The notes under the pieces are model-generated. The model was not told the DNA's origin and did no database searches. It saw nothing but the letters and a program-made list of their open reading frames with translations. Made by a program: the position numbers and the translations under genes. Below, one piece after another: positions 1 through 9,291 of a stretch of DNA of 64,000 nt. Origin of the DNA: an uncultured Eubacteriales bacterium (GTDB taxonomy: Bacteria > Bacillota > Clostridia > Oscillospirales > Oscillospiraceae); contig CASFNR010000001.1 of assembly GCA_949296115.1 (NCBI GenBank), forward strand, positions 167,000 through 230,999, read 5' to 3'. The stretch's first letter is position 1, and every line of letters starts with the position of its first letter.

Positions 1-1198
1 GAAGGCTGGGTGCAATGCGGAGATTGGAATCCTGGGGATCTTTGCCATAGGGATAGGTGGCCCCTGCCTCGGTCATGGTGATGCCGGCATCCCGGCACAG
101 TTCCCAGACCCGCTTCGCCGTTCCCGGCATGGCATACAGGCTGACAAAGTAGCCGCCCTTCGGATCATTCCAGTGGGCAATGCCCAACGGCGCAATTTCC
201 CGGTTCAGGTACTCCGACACCACCTGGAACTTGGGCGCCATGATGGCGGCGTGGCTCTTCATAATCTCCAGGGTATGGGCCTTGTTCTGCAAATAACGGA
301 CATGGCGCAGCTGATTCACCTTGTCGTTGGAGATCATCTGAATCCCGAAGAGCTTGGTGAAATAACGGATGTTGCTCTCGCTGGAGGCCAGACAGCTGAT
401 GCCGCCGCCGGAGAAGGTAATCTTGGAAGTAGAGGCGAATTCATAGACCATATTGGGCCGCCCTGCCTCTGCGCACAGGGAGATAATATCCGGGAACGGA
501 ACATATTCTCCCTGGAACTGGTGAACGCAGTACGCGTTATCCCACATAATCGCAAAATCCGGGGCTGCGGGCTTCAGATTGGCAAAGCGGTGAATTGTCT
601 CCTCGGAGTAGATGATGCCGTCCGGATTGGAATACTTGGGCACATTCCAAATCAGCTTCACCTGGGGATCCTTCACATATTCCTCCACCAGGTCCATGTC
701 CGGGCCGGTGGGCGTCATGGGGATGGGAATCATCTCGGCGCCGAAGGATTCGCCGATGAAGAAATGCCGATCGTAGCCAGGCGCAGGACAAAGGAATTTT
801 ACTTTCTCCTCCCGGCACCAGGGGCGGGGGCTGTCCGGCAGGCCATGGGTATAGGCCCGGGATACCACATCAAACATCAGATTCAAAGACGCAACTCCGC
901 CCACAAAAATCTGAGAAGGCTTGCAGTCCAGCATATCCGCCCAGTAGGCCCGGGCACTGGGCAGGCCGGCCAATTCCCCGTAATTGCGGGTATCCACACC
1001 GCCGTCAATGCAGTCCTCCGGCTTTTGCAGCTGGGTCAGCAGCCCGCTGACCATATCCAGCTGCGCCTTGGAGGGCTTGCCGCGGGACATATTCAGATTC
1101 CACTTTTTCTCCTGGCACTGCTTGTAGGCGGCCTGTACAGTTTGGTATTCACGCTCCAGCTGGGAACGTGTCATGCAAGAATACGGGGTCACATCCAT
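1..1198 (-). CDS. Aspartate aminotransferase, class Ic type (3' end beyond window)
   Basis: PLP-dependent transaminase, probably interconverting aspartate/2-oxoglutarate and oxaloacetate/glutamate in the cytosol. About 399 codons are visible; the family is usually near 430 residues, so only the C-terminus is missing. The N-terminal stretch NMSRGKPSKAQLD is typical of the Corynebacterium-type class Ic aspartate aminotransferases. The PLP-binding lysine lies in FASTSKITFSGGG at about residue 259, and a WNVPKYSNPDG segment fits the cofactor-binding Asn region. Two in-frame ATGs (1201 and 1198) follow a GGAAGG sequence very closely, so the exact start is uncertain; an ATG at 1174 is the alternative. 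The gene is transcribed divergently from glnN, which pairs two nitrogen-metabolism genes. Confidence 0.85.
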   Translation of the reverse strand, partial: MDVTPYSCMTRSQLEREYQTVQAAYKQCQEKKWNLNMSRGKPSKAQLDMVSGLLTQLQKPEDCIDGGVDTRNYGELAGLPSARAYWADMLDCKPSQIFVGGVASLNLMFDVVSRAYTHGLPDSPRPWCREEKVKFLCPAPGYDRHFFIGESFGAEMIPIPMTPTGPDMDLVEEYVKDPQVKLIWNVPKYSNPDGIIYSEETIHRFANLKPAAPDFAIMWDNAYCVHQFQGEYVPFPDIISLCAEAGRPNMVYEFASTSKITFSGGGISCLASSESNIRYFTKLFGIQMISNDKVNQLRHVRYLQNKAHTLEIMKSHAAIMAPKFQVVSEYLNREIAPLGIAHWNDPKGGYFVSLYAMPGTAKRVWELCRDAGITMTEAGATYPYGKDPQDSNLRIAPSL

Positions 1199-1233
1199 CA
1201 TCCTTCCAGAGAATTTCTTGAATTTCCTGGCTT

Positions 1234-1262
1234 ATTATATGCTTTCAAAACGAAAAATGCAA
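1234..1262 (-). promoter_or_regulatory. Promoter for aspartate aminotransferase
   Basis: On the minus strand, -35 TTGCAT (1262-1257) and -10 TATAAT (1239-1234) are separated by 17 bp. Transcription would start about 30 bp before the gene. Confidence 0.7.
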
Positions 1263-1367
1263 TATGTAAATACAGAAAATTTCATTTTCAGATTCATTTT
1301 TCAAAGAATTGGAGGAATGCACAAAACCAGATTCTGCCCCCCATTTCTTTTTCGACACAATCACTCC

Positions 1368-1396
1368 TTGCATTTTGCAGGAAAGTTGCATACAAT
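1368..1396 (+). promoter_or_regulatory. Candidate promoter for glnN
   Basis: -35 TTGCAT (1368-1373), 17-bp spacer, -10 TACAAT (1391-1396). It would give a leader of roughly 105 nt before the glnN start. Confidence 0.55.
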
Positions 1397-1508
1397 TTAT
1401 TTGAATAATGTATAAAAAATCCCTTTGGATTGGAGTAGTTTCCCTTTTTTCTTTCCGATGAATTGAAAAGTCTGCGTTATTTCGATTTTGAAAGGATGTG
1501 CCCCTCCC

Positions 1509-3593
1509 ATGAGCGATGTCATAAACGTCCCGGAGATCTTTGGCAGCGACGTATTTAATGAAGCAATTATGAAGCAGCGGCTTCCAACCGATATTTACCT
1601 GGCCTGGAAGCATTGCGTCACCACCGGCTCCCAGCTTCCGCTGGATGTAGCCAACGAAATTGCGGAAGCCATGAAGCTCTGGGCAATCCAGAAAGGCGCC
1701 ACCCACTACACCCACTGGTTCCAGCCCATGACCGGCATCACCGCCGAAAAGCACGATTCCTTCATTGCGCCCACCGGTGACGGACGGGTTATTATGGAAT
1801 TTTCCGGCAGCGAACTGGTTCGCGGAGAGCCGGATGCCAGTTCCTTCCCTTCCGGTGGTCTGCGGGCAACCTTCGAGGCCCGGGGCTACACCGCCTGGGA
1901 CCCCACCTCCTGCGCCTTTGTGAAGGACGGCAGTCTTTATATTCCCACCTGTTTCTTCTCCTATACCGGCCAGTCTCTGGACAAGAAAACCCCGCTGCTG
2001 CGTTCCATCGACGAAGTCTCCCGGGAAGCCCTGCGGATTCTGCGGCTCTTTGGCGACACCCAAACCCAGCGGGTCATTCCTTCCGTGGGCGCCGAGCAGG
2101 AATATTTCCTTCTGCCCAAGGACCTGTATGCCCAGCGGGAAGATCTGCGGCTCACCGGGCGCACCCTGTTCGGCGCTCAGCCTCCCAAGGGCCAGGAACT
2201 GGACGATCATTACTTCGGCACCATTCGGACCCGGGTTTCCTCCTTCATGAAAGACCTGGATGAGCAGCTGTGGCGGCTTGGAATTCTCAGCAAGACCAAG
2301 CACAATGAAGGTGCCCCCTGCCAGCATGAGATGGCCCCCATCTATACCGACGCCAACACCGCCTGCGACGACAACCAGCTGATTATGGAGATCATGAAGA
2401 AATGCGCGGCCAAGCACAACCTGGTTTGTCTGCTCCATGAGAAGCCCTTCGCCGGTGTGAACGGTTCCGGCAAGCACAACAACTGGTCGCTGTCCACGGA
2501 TTCCGGAAAAAATCTGTTCAGCCCTGGAAAAACCCCCAGCCAGAATGCCCGTTTCCTGGTTTTTCTGGCGGCATTTATCGCCGGTGTAGACGAATACCAG
2601 GATTTCCTGCGCTGTACCGTGGCGTTTGCTGGCAACGATCACCGATTGGGCGCCAGCGAAGCCCCGCCCGCCATTGTCTCCATCTTCCTGGGGGAAGAGC
2701 TGGATGCCATTATCCGCTCTATCATCGACGGCACCAACTATACCGAGCCGGAGAAGAGCATGCTGCGCATTGGCGTAGATGTGCTGCCCGCTATCCCTAA
2801 GGACACCACAGACCGTAACCGGACCAGTCCCCTGGCTTTCACCGGAAATAAGTTCGAGTTCCGGATGCCCGGCTCCTCCCAGTCCATCGCCGGGCCGAAT
2901 ATTGCTCTCAATACCATTATGGCCGAGGAACTGGGGAAATTCGCAGATGTATTGGAAAATGCCCAGGATTTTGATGCGGAACTACAGAAGCTTGTATGCA
3001 AGGCCCTGACCGACCATCAGCGGATTATCTTCGGAGGAAACGGATACAGCGAGGAATGGAAAGAAGAGGCTGTCCGTCGGGGCTTGCACAATCTTGCGTC
3101 CACCGCCGAGGCGCTTCCTACCTATGTCTCGGAACGGAACATCGATCTGGTCACCCGCCGGGGTATTTTCACGGAGGATGAATTCCGGGCCCGTTACACC
3201 ATCCACCTGGAATCCTACAACAAGATTGTGCGCATCGAAGCCCGGACCATGATGGACATGGCCCTGCATCAGATTCTGCCGGCCGCCATCCATTACAGCC
3301 AAAGCCTGTGTGACACCATTGCTGCAAAGAAACCCCTCCATCTGGCGGCGAAAGCCGAGACAGAATTGGTTTCCCGTCTCAGCGCTGCCACCGATGCGCT
3401 TTACGACCATGTGGAAACCCTTCGGTTTGCCCTGGCCGCTGTGCCGAAAGAACCCGCAACGGCTGCCAATTACTACCACACCGTGGTGATTCCCGCCATG
3501 CGGGATTTGCGCCAGGATGCAGACACATTGGAAACGCTCACTGACAAGTCCTACTGGCCATATCCCACCTACTCCGACCTTCTTTATTATTGA
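1509..3593 (+). CDS. glnN: Glutamine synthetase type III (GlnN)
   Basis: ATP-dependent ligation of ammonia to glutamate; the large GSIII form (about 700 residues) is found in Bacteroidetes, Clostridia and cyanobacteria. The product is 694 aa. The N-terminus VPEIFGSDVFNEAIMKQRLP is the GSIII signature, followed by the family motifs GAEQEYFL, NEGAPCQHEMAP (metal/ATP region) and KHNNWSLSTDSG. An upstream in-frame TTG at 1488 exists, but ATG 1509 is preferred because AAAGGATG lies about 11 nt ahead and the conserved N-terminus begins there. It stands alone with its own promoter and terminator, divergent from an aspartate aminotransferase, consistent with ammonium assimilation. Confidence 0.96.
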   Translation: MSDVINVPEIFGSDVFNEAIMKQRLPTDIYLAWKHCVTTGSQLPLDVANEIAEAMKLWAIQKGATHYTHWFQPMTGITAEKHDSFIAPTGDGRVIMEFSGSELVRGEPDASSFPSGGLRATFEARGYTAWDPTSCAFVKDGSLYIPTCFFSYTGQSLDKKTPLLRSIDEVSREALRILRLFGDTQTQRVIPSVGAEQEYFLLPKDLYAQREDLRLTGRTLFGAQPPKGQELDDHYFGTIRTRVSSFMKDLDEQLWRLGILSKTKHNEGAPCQHEMAPIYTDANTACDDNQLIMEIMKKCAAKHNLVCLLHEKPFAGVNGSGKHNNWSLSTDSGKNLFSPGKTPSQNARFLVFLAAFIAGVDEYQDFLRCTVAFAGNDHRLGASEAPPAIVSIFLGEELDAIIRSIIDGTNYTEPEKSMLRIGVDVLPAIPKDTTDRNRTSPLAFTGNKFEFRMPGSSQSIAGPNIALNTIMAEELGKFADVLENAQDFDAELQKLVCKALTDHQRIIFGGNGYSEEWKEEAVRRGLHNLASTAEALPTYVSERNIDLVTRRGIFTEDEFRARYTIHLESYNKIVRIEARTMMDMALHQILPAAIHYSQSLCDTIAAKKPLHLAAKAETELVSRLSAATDALYDHVETLRFALAAVPKEPATAANYYHTVVIPAMRDLRQDADTLETLTDKSYWPYPTYSDLLYY

Positions 3594-3598
3594 TTAGA

Positions 3599-3636
3599 AA
3601 AAATCCTGCCTGTGAACATCCACAGGCAGGATTTTT
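3599..3636. terminator. Bidirectional terminator between glnN and the DUF711 gene
   Basis: A 16-bp perfect inverted repeat (AAAAATCCTGCCTGTG and its complement) around a 6-nt loop, with A and T runs on its flanks, lies between two convergent stop codons. It can serve both genes. Confidence 0.9.
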
Positions 3637-3639
3637 ATG

Positions 3640-4998
3640 TCAGTTTTTCAGGCTCTGAAGAGGCGCAGGAATTCGCCCACCTCGGGCAATAAACACCTCG
3701 CTGTTCGGCTCATGTACCGGCATCACCGGAGCGCTGCCCAGCAGGCCGCCCATCTCCACCCGGTCGCCGACCTTCATTCCAGGGGCCGGTATAATCCGGA
3801 CTGCCGTTGTTTTGGAATTCACCATTCCGATTGCCGCTTCGTCCGCAATGATGGCGGAAATGGTAGCTGCGGAAGTATCTCCCGGCACGGCTATCATGTC
3901 CAGGCCCACGGAGCAGACGCAGGTCATCGCCTCCAGCTTGTCCATCACCAGGGTGCCGGACTCCGCTGCCGCAATCATGCCCTCGTCCTCCGACACCGGG
4001 ATAAAGGCGCCGGACAGGCCGCCCACATGGTTGGACGCCATCACGCCGCCCTTCTTCACCGCATCATTCAGCAGTGCCAGTGCAGCGGTAGTTCCGTGGG
4101 TGCCGCAGATCTCCAGGCCCATTTCCTCCAGAATCCGGGCCACGCTGTCGCCCACCGCCGGGGTAGGCGCAAGACTCAAATCCACAATGCCGAAAGGAAT
4201 GCCCAGTCGGCGGGAGGCTTCCATGCCCACCAGCTGCCCCATCCGGGTAATCTGAAAGGCAGTTTTCTTGATGGTCTCCGCAACCACGTCAAAGGGCTGA
4301 CCCTTGATTCCCTGCAGGGCATGATACACCACGCCGGGGCCGGAAACGCCCACATTCAGCACGCACTCCGGCTCCCCCACTCCGTGGAAGGCGCCCGCCA
4401 TGAAGGGGTTATCCTCCACCGCATTGGCAAACACCACCAGCTTGGCACAGCCCAGGCCCTGGTTGTCCGCCGTCAGTTCCGCAGTTTTCTTGATAATCCG
4501 GCCCATTTCCGCAACGGCATCCATATTGATGCCAGCCTTGGTGGAGCCCACATTCACGCTGGCGCACACACGCTCCGTGACAGCCATGGCCTGAGGGATG
4601 GAACGAATCAGCTTCCAGTCCCCGGTGGTAGCACCCTTCTGAACCAGCGCAGAAAAGCCGCCGATAAAGTTCACGCCGCAGGCTGCCGCGGCAGCATCCA
4701 GGGTTCTGGCAATTTCCACATAAGATTCCGCTTGGCAGGAGCCTGCGACAATGGAAATCGGGGTGACAGATATCCGCTTGTTTACGATGGGAATTCCAAA
4801 TTCCTTCTCAATGTCCTCTCCCACCTTCACCAGGTCCTTGGCGCAGGTGGTGATTTTCTTATAAATCTTGGCGCAGCAGACGCTCAGGTCGGGATCGCAG
4901 CAGTCCATCAGGCTGATGCCCATGGTGATGGTACGGATGTCCAGATGCCGCTTGTCAATCATATCCTGGGTCTGTAAAATATCATTCCGATTCAGCAT
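3640..4998 (-). CDS. PFL family protein (DUF711/UPF0210)
   Basis: 452 aa, full length for the DUF711/UPF0210 family, whose members have a pyruvate-formate-lyase-like fold but no proven reaction. Family-typical stretches include the N-terminal DILQTQDMI and [14 protein letters not shown] and the Gly-rich C-terminal end. It starts 9 bp after the ACT-domain gene and is surely co-transcribed with it; this UPF0237-UPF0210 pair is conserved across Firmicutes and archaea, which suggests ligand sensing by the ACT partner. No glycyl-radical motif is evident, so it should not be called a PFL enzyme. Confidence 0.9.
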   Translation of the reverse strand: MLNRNDILQTQDMIDKRHLDIRTITMGISLMDCCDPDLSVCCAKIYKKITTCAKDLVKVGEDIEKEFGIPIVNKRISVTPISIVAGSCQAESYVEIARTLDAAAAACGVNFIGGFSALVQKGATTGDWKLIRSIPQAMAVTERVCASVNVGSTKAGINMDAVAEMGRIIKKTAELTADNQGLGCAKLVVFANAVEDNPFMAGAFHGVGEPECVLNVGVSGPGVVYHALQGIKGQPFDVVAETIKKTAFQITRMGQLVGMEASRRLGIPFGIVDLSLAPTPAVGDSVARILEEMGLEICGTHGTTAALALLNDAVKKGGVMASNHVGGLSGAFIPVSEDEGMIAAAESGTLVMDKLEAMTCVCSVGLDMIAVPGDTSAATISAIIADEAAIGMVNSKTTAVRIIPAPGMKVGDRVEMGGLLGSAPVMPVHEPNSEVFIARGGRIPAPLQSLKN

Positions 4999-5007
4999 GG
5001 CGTTACC

Positions 5008-5277
5008 TCAGATTCGGTGCATGGCCTCGAAAATGTCCTCCCGCTGAACCCGGATGGACAGTCCCATTTCTTTACCGATTTCCTCCATCTTGGTTACAAG
5101 TTCCCCCAACGGGAGATTGCACATGGAAACCTCCGTCACCATCATCATGGTGAAGTATCCCTGCATAACAGTCTGGCTGATGTCCAGGACATTGACATTG
5201 TAGTTGGCCAAGGCGGTACAGACACTGGCAATAATACCGACCCGGTCTTTGCCGACAACCGTAACAATTGCTTTCAT
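5008..5277 (-). CDS. ACT domain protein (UPF0237 family)
   Basis: 89 aa, a single ACT domain followed by a short tail. The N-terminus MKAIVTVVGKDRVGIIASVC is the classic ACT beta1-alpha1 ligand-binding turn (GKDRVG). Relatives are related to GcvR and are thought to bind an amino acid. It is the first gene of the pair with the DUF711 protein 9 bp downstream. The ligand is unknown. Confidence 0.9.
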   Translation of the reverse strand: MKAIVTVVGKDRVGIIASVCTALANYNVNVLDISQTVMQGYFTMMMVTEVSMCNLPLGELVTKMEEIGKEMGLSIRVQREDIFEAMHRI

Positions 5278-5309
5278 ATTCAGCGATCCTTTCTCTTTCT
5301 GGGGGCTCG

Positions 5310-5591
5310 TCAGACTTCGTAGTCAGCGGAAACCCGTGTATTCAAAAGATGGGCAAAGTGGGTCTTTGCCTCCAGATGCAGCGGATGAGACGCATAATCC
5401 GTCAGTGCCTGTCTGCTTTCAAACTCGGAATAAAGGGCATAATCCATTCCCTGGAAGGCCCGGCGGATTTCCAGGTGTTTCAGACCGGGAATCTTCCCCA
5501 CCAAAGGCTCCAGCACAGACGCAATCAGCTTTACAGCCTCCTGCTTGTCCACGCCGTCTTTCAAGGTATACAGCACAATATGTTTCACCAT
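5310..5591 (-). CDS. Dabb (stress-responsive A/B barrel) family protein
   Basis: 93 aa, a ferredoxin-like dimeric alpha/beta barrel. The beginning MVKHIVLYTLKDG and the middle IPGLKHLEIRRAF are typical of the Dabb family, whose members have mixed roles (stress proteins, small-molecule cyclases); the function here is unknown. ATG 5591 is chosen over the upstream open frame because GGAGGA lies about 7 nt before it and the upstream part falls in the ispH-S1 terminator. The ACT-DUF711 pair follows 32 bp downstream with no terminator visible between, so the three may be co-transcribed. Confidence 0.8.
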   Translation of the reverse strand: MVKHIVLYTLKDGVDKQEAVKLIASVLEPLVGKIPGLKHLEIRRAFQGMDYALYSEFESRQALTDYASHPLHLEAKTHFAHLLNTRVSADYEV

Positions 5592-5620
5592 AACGGATTC
5601 CTCCTGTTTTCCAGCGGTGT

Positions 5621-5653
5621 AAAAAATACCGGGACTGCGCGCAGCCCCGGTAT
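5621..5653 (-). terminator. Terminator after ispH-S1
   Basis: On the minus strand, ATACCGGGGCTGC pairs with GCAGTCCCGGTAT with a 2-nt loop and one mismatch, and a T-run follows. It starts 12 bp after the ispH-S1 stop codon. Confidence 0.85.
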
Positions 5654-5664
5654 CCTGTTGCAAA

Positions 5665-7605
5665 TTACTCAGCGTCCTCCGCAGGCTGCTCCAGCAGAGC
5701 GCGGATGGACAGGGAGATACGCTTGTTCTCAGCGTCCACGTCGGTGATCTTCACCTTCACATCCTGACCCTCGGACAGCACATCCTCGGGCTTGCCGATG
5801 CGGCGGTCTGCAATCTGGGAGATGTGGATCAGGCCGTCCACACCGGGCAGGATCTCAGCAAAAGCGCCGAAGGTCATCAGCTTCACAACCTTGGCATCCA
5901 CCACATCGCCAACACTGTACTTGGCCATGAACTGGTTCCAGGGGTTCATCTCGGCAGTCTTATAGCCCAGAGAAATCTTATGCTTCTCGGGGTCAAAGGA
6001 GATGACGTAAACGTCGATCTCGTCGCCAACCTTCACCACATCGGCAGGGGTCTTGATCCGGTTCCAGCTCAGCTCGGAAACATGCACCATGCCGTCCACG
6101 CCGCCGATGTCAACAAAGGCACCGTAGGAAGTCAGAGACTTCACAACGCCATGATACTTCTTGCCATTCTCAATCTCAGCCCAAATCTTCTCCTGGGCAG
6201 CCTTGCGGGCCTCGGAGGTCACGGCACGGATGGAGCCGATGACACGGCGGCGGGCACGGTTTACCTCGGTGATCTTCATCTGGACAGTCTTGCCCACCAT
6301 GGAGCTCATGTCGCCGCCCTTGGCGATGCCGGACTGGGAAGCGGGAATAAAGACACGGATGCCCTTCACGTTGGCAACCAGGCCGCCCTTGTTCTCCTCG
6401 GTGATGGTGCCTTCCACAGTGGTCTTTTCCTCCACCCAGGAAGCCATCTCATCCCAAACCTTCAGGCCGTCCAGCTTCTTCTTGGACAGCTGCACGGTGC
6501 CTTCCTGGTCGTTCACACGAACCACAAAGACCTCGATCTCGTCGCCCACCTTCAGAACGTCCTCCGGCTTCACGGAAGGATCGGTGCTGACTTCGTCGTA
6601 GGGGATGTAACCGGCATGCTTGGTGCCCAGATCAACCTGGACCTCGGTATTGCCGATGCCTGTAACGATGCCCGTAACCTTATCTCCTGTATTTAAAGTT
6701 TTGATGGACTGCTCCAGAAGTTCGGCAAAGCTCTCCTCCTGCACAGCCTCAACATTCGTAATTTCGCTCATCGTCTTATTGACCTCCTTTATAATCCACG
6801 CCGGCGTCGACGCACCGGCTGTGATCCCAACATCGGTGACACCGCGAAAATCCTCCGGTTTCAGCTCACCGGCATGATCCACCAGGAAAACCTGGCTGCA
6901 GTGTTCTCGGCAAATCATAGCGAGACGGCCTGTGTTGGAACTTTTGGGGTCTCCGACAACAACCATGGCCTGACAAGATTGGCTTAATTCCGCTGCTTCG
7001 CTTTGCCTATACTCAGTTGCTCTACATATTGTATCAAAAATTTTCAAGTTAGTAAACTGTTTTTTTGCAAAATCAACGCACGATTTCCACAAAAATTCCG
7101 TGGATGTGGTCTGTGAAACCATGCATATCGCCAAATTTTTAAGATTTTCTTGCGATTGCGCCCAGTTCTCCAGGGCTTCCTTGCTCTCAAAAACGCGGCA
7201 GTCCCTGCACCAGCCCGCAATTCCCACAACCTCCGGGTGCGTGGGAGTTCCAATGATCACCGGAAGCCTCCCCTCTGCTTCCGCCCGGCTGACAATGGTG
7301 TGAATGCGCTTGACAAAGGGACAGGTGGCGTCAATGGTCTCCACCCCCCGCCGCTCCAATTCCTCATAGACGACCTTTGTCACGCCATGGGAACGGATAA
7401 TCACCGTGTCCCCGGGCTGCGCCTGTTCCGGGCGGTCAATCACATGGACGCCCATTTCCTCAAAGTGACGCACCACATGGCTGTTGTGGATAATGGGTCC
7501 CAGGGTACACACCCGTTTTCCCGCCTGAGCCGCCTGCTCCACAATTTCCACCGCACGGCTGACGCCGAAGCAGAAGCCCGCACTCTTGGCAATCCGAACA
7601 CTCAT
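5665..7605 (-). CDS. ispH: Bifunctional HMBPP reductase IspH / ribosomal protein S1
   Basis: 646 aa. Residues 1-283 are IspH (LytB), the [4Fe-4S] enzyme that makes IPP and DMAPP from HMBPP in the last step of the MEP pathway; the N-terminal AKSAGFCFGV contains the first cluster cysteine (C12) and IDATCPFV the second. A short acidic linker is followed by four S1 RNA-binding domains at about 306-375, 393-460, 481-553 and 564-636, of which the third (SYGAFVDIGGVDGMVHVSEL) is the most canonical. This fusion is known in clostridia. The start codon overlaps the cmk stop in ATGA, and the order cmk-ispH-rpsA is typical. The single product links isoprenoid supply and translation; whether it is processed cannot be seen. 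Confidence 0.95.
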   Translation of the reverse strand: MSVRIAKSAGFCFGVSRAVEIVEQAAQAGKRVCTLGPIIHNSHVVRHFEEMGVHVIDRPEQAQPGDTVIIRSHGVTKVVYEELERRGVETIDATCPFVKRIHTIVSRAEAEGRLPVIIGTPTHPEVVGIAGWCRDCRVFESKEALENWAQSQENLKNLAICMVSQTTSTEFLWKSCVDFAKKQFTNLKIFDTICRATEYRQSEAAELSQSCQAMVVVGDPKSSNTGRLAMICREHCSQVFLVDHAGELKPEDFRGVTDVGITAGASTPAWIIKEVNKTMSEITNVEAVQEESFAELLEQSIKTLNTGDKVTGIVTGIGNTEVQVDLGTKHAGYIPYDEVSTDPSVKPEDVLKVGDEIEVFVVRVNDQEGTVQLSKKKLDGLKVWDEMASWVEEKTTVEGTITEENKGGLVANVKGIRVFIPASQSGIAKGGDMSSMVGKTVQMKITEVNRARRRVIGSIRAVTSEARKAAQEKIWAEIENGKKYHGVVKSLTSYGAFVDIGGVDGMVHVSELSWNRIKTPADVVKVGDEIDVYVISFDPEKHKISLGYKTAEMNPWNQFMAKYSVGDVVDAKVVKLMTFGAFAEILPGVDGLIHISQIADRRIGKPEDVLSEGQDVKVKITDVDAENKRISLSIRALLEQPAEDAE

Positions 7606-8219
7606 TGGGTATCCACCTTGATGGAATCCCGGGCCATCTTCAGGGGGGCAATTTCCCGATGGGTGTCCTGATAGTCCCGCTGCTGAATTTCCTTCAGGAT
7701 CTTCGCAAAGTCTGCCTTCTCCCCCCGGGCCAGCAGTTCTTTTGTCCTCCGCTCCGCCCGGATTTCCGGAGTAGCGGTCAGGAAAATCTTCACCGTCGCC
7801 TTGGGCAGCACAACGGTTCCGATGTCCCGGCCATCCATGATGACGTTATGCTTTCTGGCTACCTCCCGCTGCATATCCAGCAGCAGCTCCCGGACCAGGG
7901 GCTGGGCGGACACCAGGCTGGCCTTCTGGGAGATTTCCTGGCTGCGGATGTCTCCGGTCACATCCATCCCGTTCATTATCATGTGCTGCACACCGTCTGC
8001 ATCGTATTCCATGCCGATGGTCAGCTCATCAATATACCGGGCAATGCCGTCGGCATCCTTGGGGCTGATCCCCCACAGGTCGAAGAAATAGGCCACTGTC
8101 CGGTAAATCGCACCGGTATCCACATAATAATATCCCAATTCCTGGGCCAGCCGCCGGGCAATGGTGCTCTTCCCCGCTCCGGCAGGGCCGTCAATGGCAA
8201 TGGAAATCTTTTTTTCCAT
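7602..8219 (-). CDS. cmk: Cytidylate kinase
   Basis: 205 aa. Phosphorylates CMP and dCMP with ATP. The P-loop GPAGAGKST is near the N-terminus (ISIAIDGPAGAGKST), followed by YYVDTGAIYR, MDGRDIGTVV and the C-terminal REIAPLKMARDSI, all typical of Cmk. The start at 8219 is set by AAAGGAACTACAT just upstream. The last codons overlap the ispH-S1 start by 4 bp. The closest upstream gene is the divergent sigma factor, 31 bp away. Confidence 0.95.
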   Translation of the reverse strand: MEKKISIAIDGPAGAGKSTIARRLAQELGYYYVDTGAIYRTVAYFFDLWGISPKDADGIARYIDELTIGMEYDADGVQHMIMNGMDVTGDIRSQEISQKASLVSAQPLVRELLLDMQREVARKHNVIMDGRDIGTVVLPKATVKIFLTATPEIRAERRTKELLARGEKADFAKILKEIQQRDYQDTHREIAPLKMARDSIKVDTQ

Positions 8220-8250
8220 ATGTAGTTCCTTTCTGAATATCACAAGAATT

Positions 8251-9291
8251 CTAGTCTGCCTGTTTCCGGCGGAGTTTGGCAAGCGCCTCCGCCTCCTGCC
8301 GGACCACTTCCTGGGCGGACAGACCAAGCCGCTTTCCGGTTTCCTCCGGCGTCAGCGGCGGTTTTCCCTCCAATCCGAAGCGAAGCGTCAGCAGACGGGC
8401 CTGCTTTTCGTCCAATCCGGACAGGAGATCCAGAATCCGTGCCCGGCTCTGGAACGCAGCCGTATCTTCCACCGCCTGGTCCTGTTCCTTTTCCTCCGGT
8501 TCTTCCGGCTGCTTCATCTGGGCCATCAGACGTGCATCATCCACCATCTTCCGCAGAGACTCCGCCTCTTCCTGACTGATATGCATTTGCCAGGCAATCT
8601 CTTCCAGAGTAGGATTGCGTCCAAGTTCGCTGAGCAGGCGTTCATCCACCTGACGGTAATCCTCCATCCCTTGGCGGGCCTTCTGACCAACGCCGTTCGC
8701 CCGTGCCTGAAGCGCCACTGCCTTGGCCATATAGAATCGAATCCAGTGGTCCCGCTGCTGAGAATAGGCGCCGCCTGTGTAGCCGCTCACAGCCTTCCAC
8801 AACCCCAGGCTGCCCTCCTGAATCAGGTCCAGCAGGAAAATTCCATAGCCGGTGAATGTCCGGGCAAGTTCCAGCACCCGGGACAGGCCCAGATTGGTCA
8901 GCTGCTCCTGTGCCCGGAAATCCCCACCGGCGGCCTCCCGGGCCAGAACCTGCTCATCTCCAAAGGCAGGCGTGGCAGCCACTTCCTCCAAATACAGCCG
9001 CAGAGGGTCGTTGGGTTCCAGCTGATCCGCCGCAATGCCGGTTTTGCTCATCTCCATCTCCTGGAGCAGCCGGGCCGTAGCCTCTCCAGCCGCTTTCACC
9101 CGGGGAAGATCCGACACATCCAGTTCCAAATTCCTGGTTTCCATCGTCAGGAATGCGTCTTCTACCGCGTCCTCTCCTTCATCCTCCAGCAGCACCAGCA
9201 GATTGGCCGCAGACACCTTTGCGCCGGGGCGAAGGTCATTCAAGAGCATCTCCCAGGGAGCATCTTCAAAAGAAATATCCAATTCATTCAT
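8251..9291 (-). CDS. Divergent sigma-70-like protein downstream of rpoD-like gene
   Basis: 346 aa. A sigma-70 architecture is visible: region 1.2/2.1-like NDPLRLYLEEVAATPAFGDE, the core-binding LLDLIQEGSLGLWKAV of region 2.2, a region 3 segment LGRNPTLEEIAWQMHISQEE, and a C-terminal region 4 helix-turn-helix LTPEETGKRLGLSAQEVVRQ. The region 2.3/2.4 stretch that melts and reads the -10 element (RFSTYATKWIRQ in the neighbour) is replaced by AYSQQRDHWIRFYMAKAV, and about 120 extra residues precede region 1.2. It starts at ATG 9291, overlapping the upstream sigma gene by 8 bp, so the two are translationally linked. It may be a specialised sigma factor, or a core-binding protein that no longer recognises -10 DNA. 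Confidence 0.75.
   Translation of the reverse strand: MNELDISFEDAPWEMLLNDLRPGAKVSAANLLVLLEDEGEDAVEDAFLTMETRNLELDVSDLPRVKAAGEATARLLQEMEMSKTGIAADQLEPNDPLRLYLEEVAATPAFGDEQVLAREAAGGDFRAQEQLTNLGLSRVLELARTFTGYGIFLLDLIQEGSLGLWKAVSGYTGGAYSQQRDHWIRFYMAKAVALQARANGVGQKARQGMEDYRQVDERLLSELGRNPTLEEIAWQMHISQEEAESLRKMVDDARLMAQMKQPEEPEEKEQDQAVEDTAAFQSRARILDLLSGLDEKQARLLTLRFGLEGKPPLTPEETGKRLGLSAQEVVRQEAEALAKLRRKQAD

Larger units (their letters stand above)
1202..1508. promoter_or_regulatory. Divergent A+T-rich promoter region, aminotransferase/glnN
   Basis: This 307-bp gap holds no credible gene. Its recognisable content is one leftward and one rightward promoter (listed separately), and it includes an untranslated leader of roughly 100 nt ahead of glnN. 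No clear NtrC or GlnR-type operator could be recognised by eye. Confidence 0.6.

Noticed and set aside
3637-4977. 446-codon plus-strand open frame opposite the DUF711 gene
   Set aside because: Mirror of the DUF711 gene; no family match and it starts inside the terminator.
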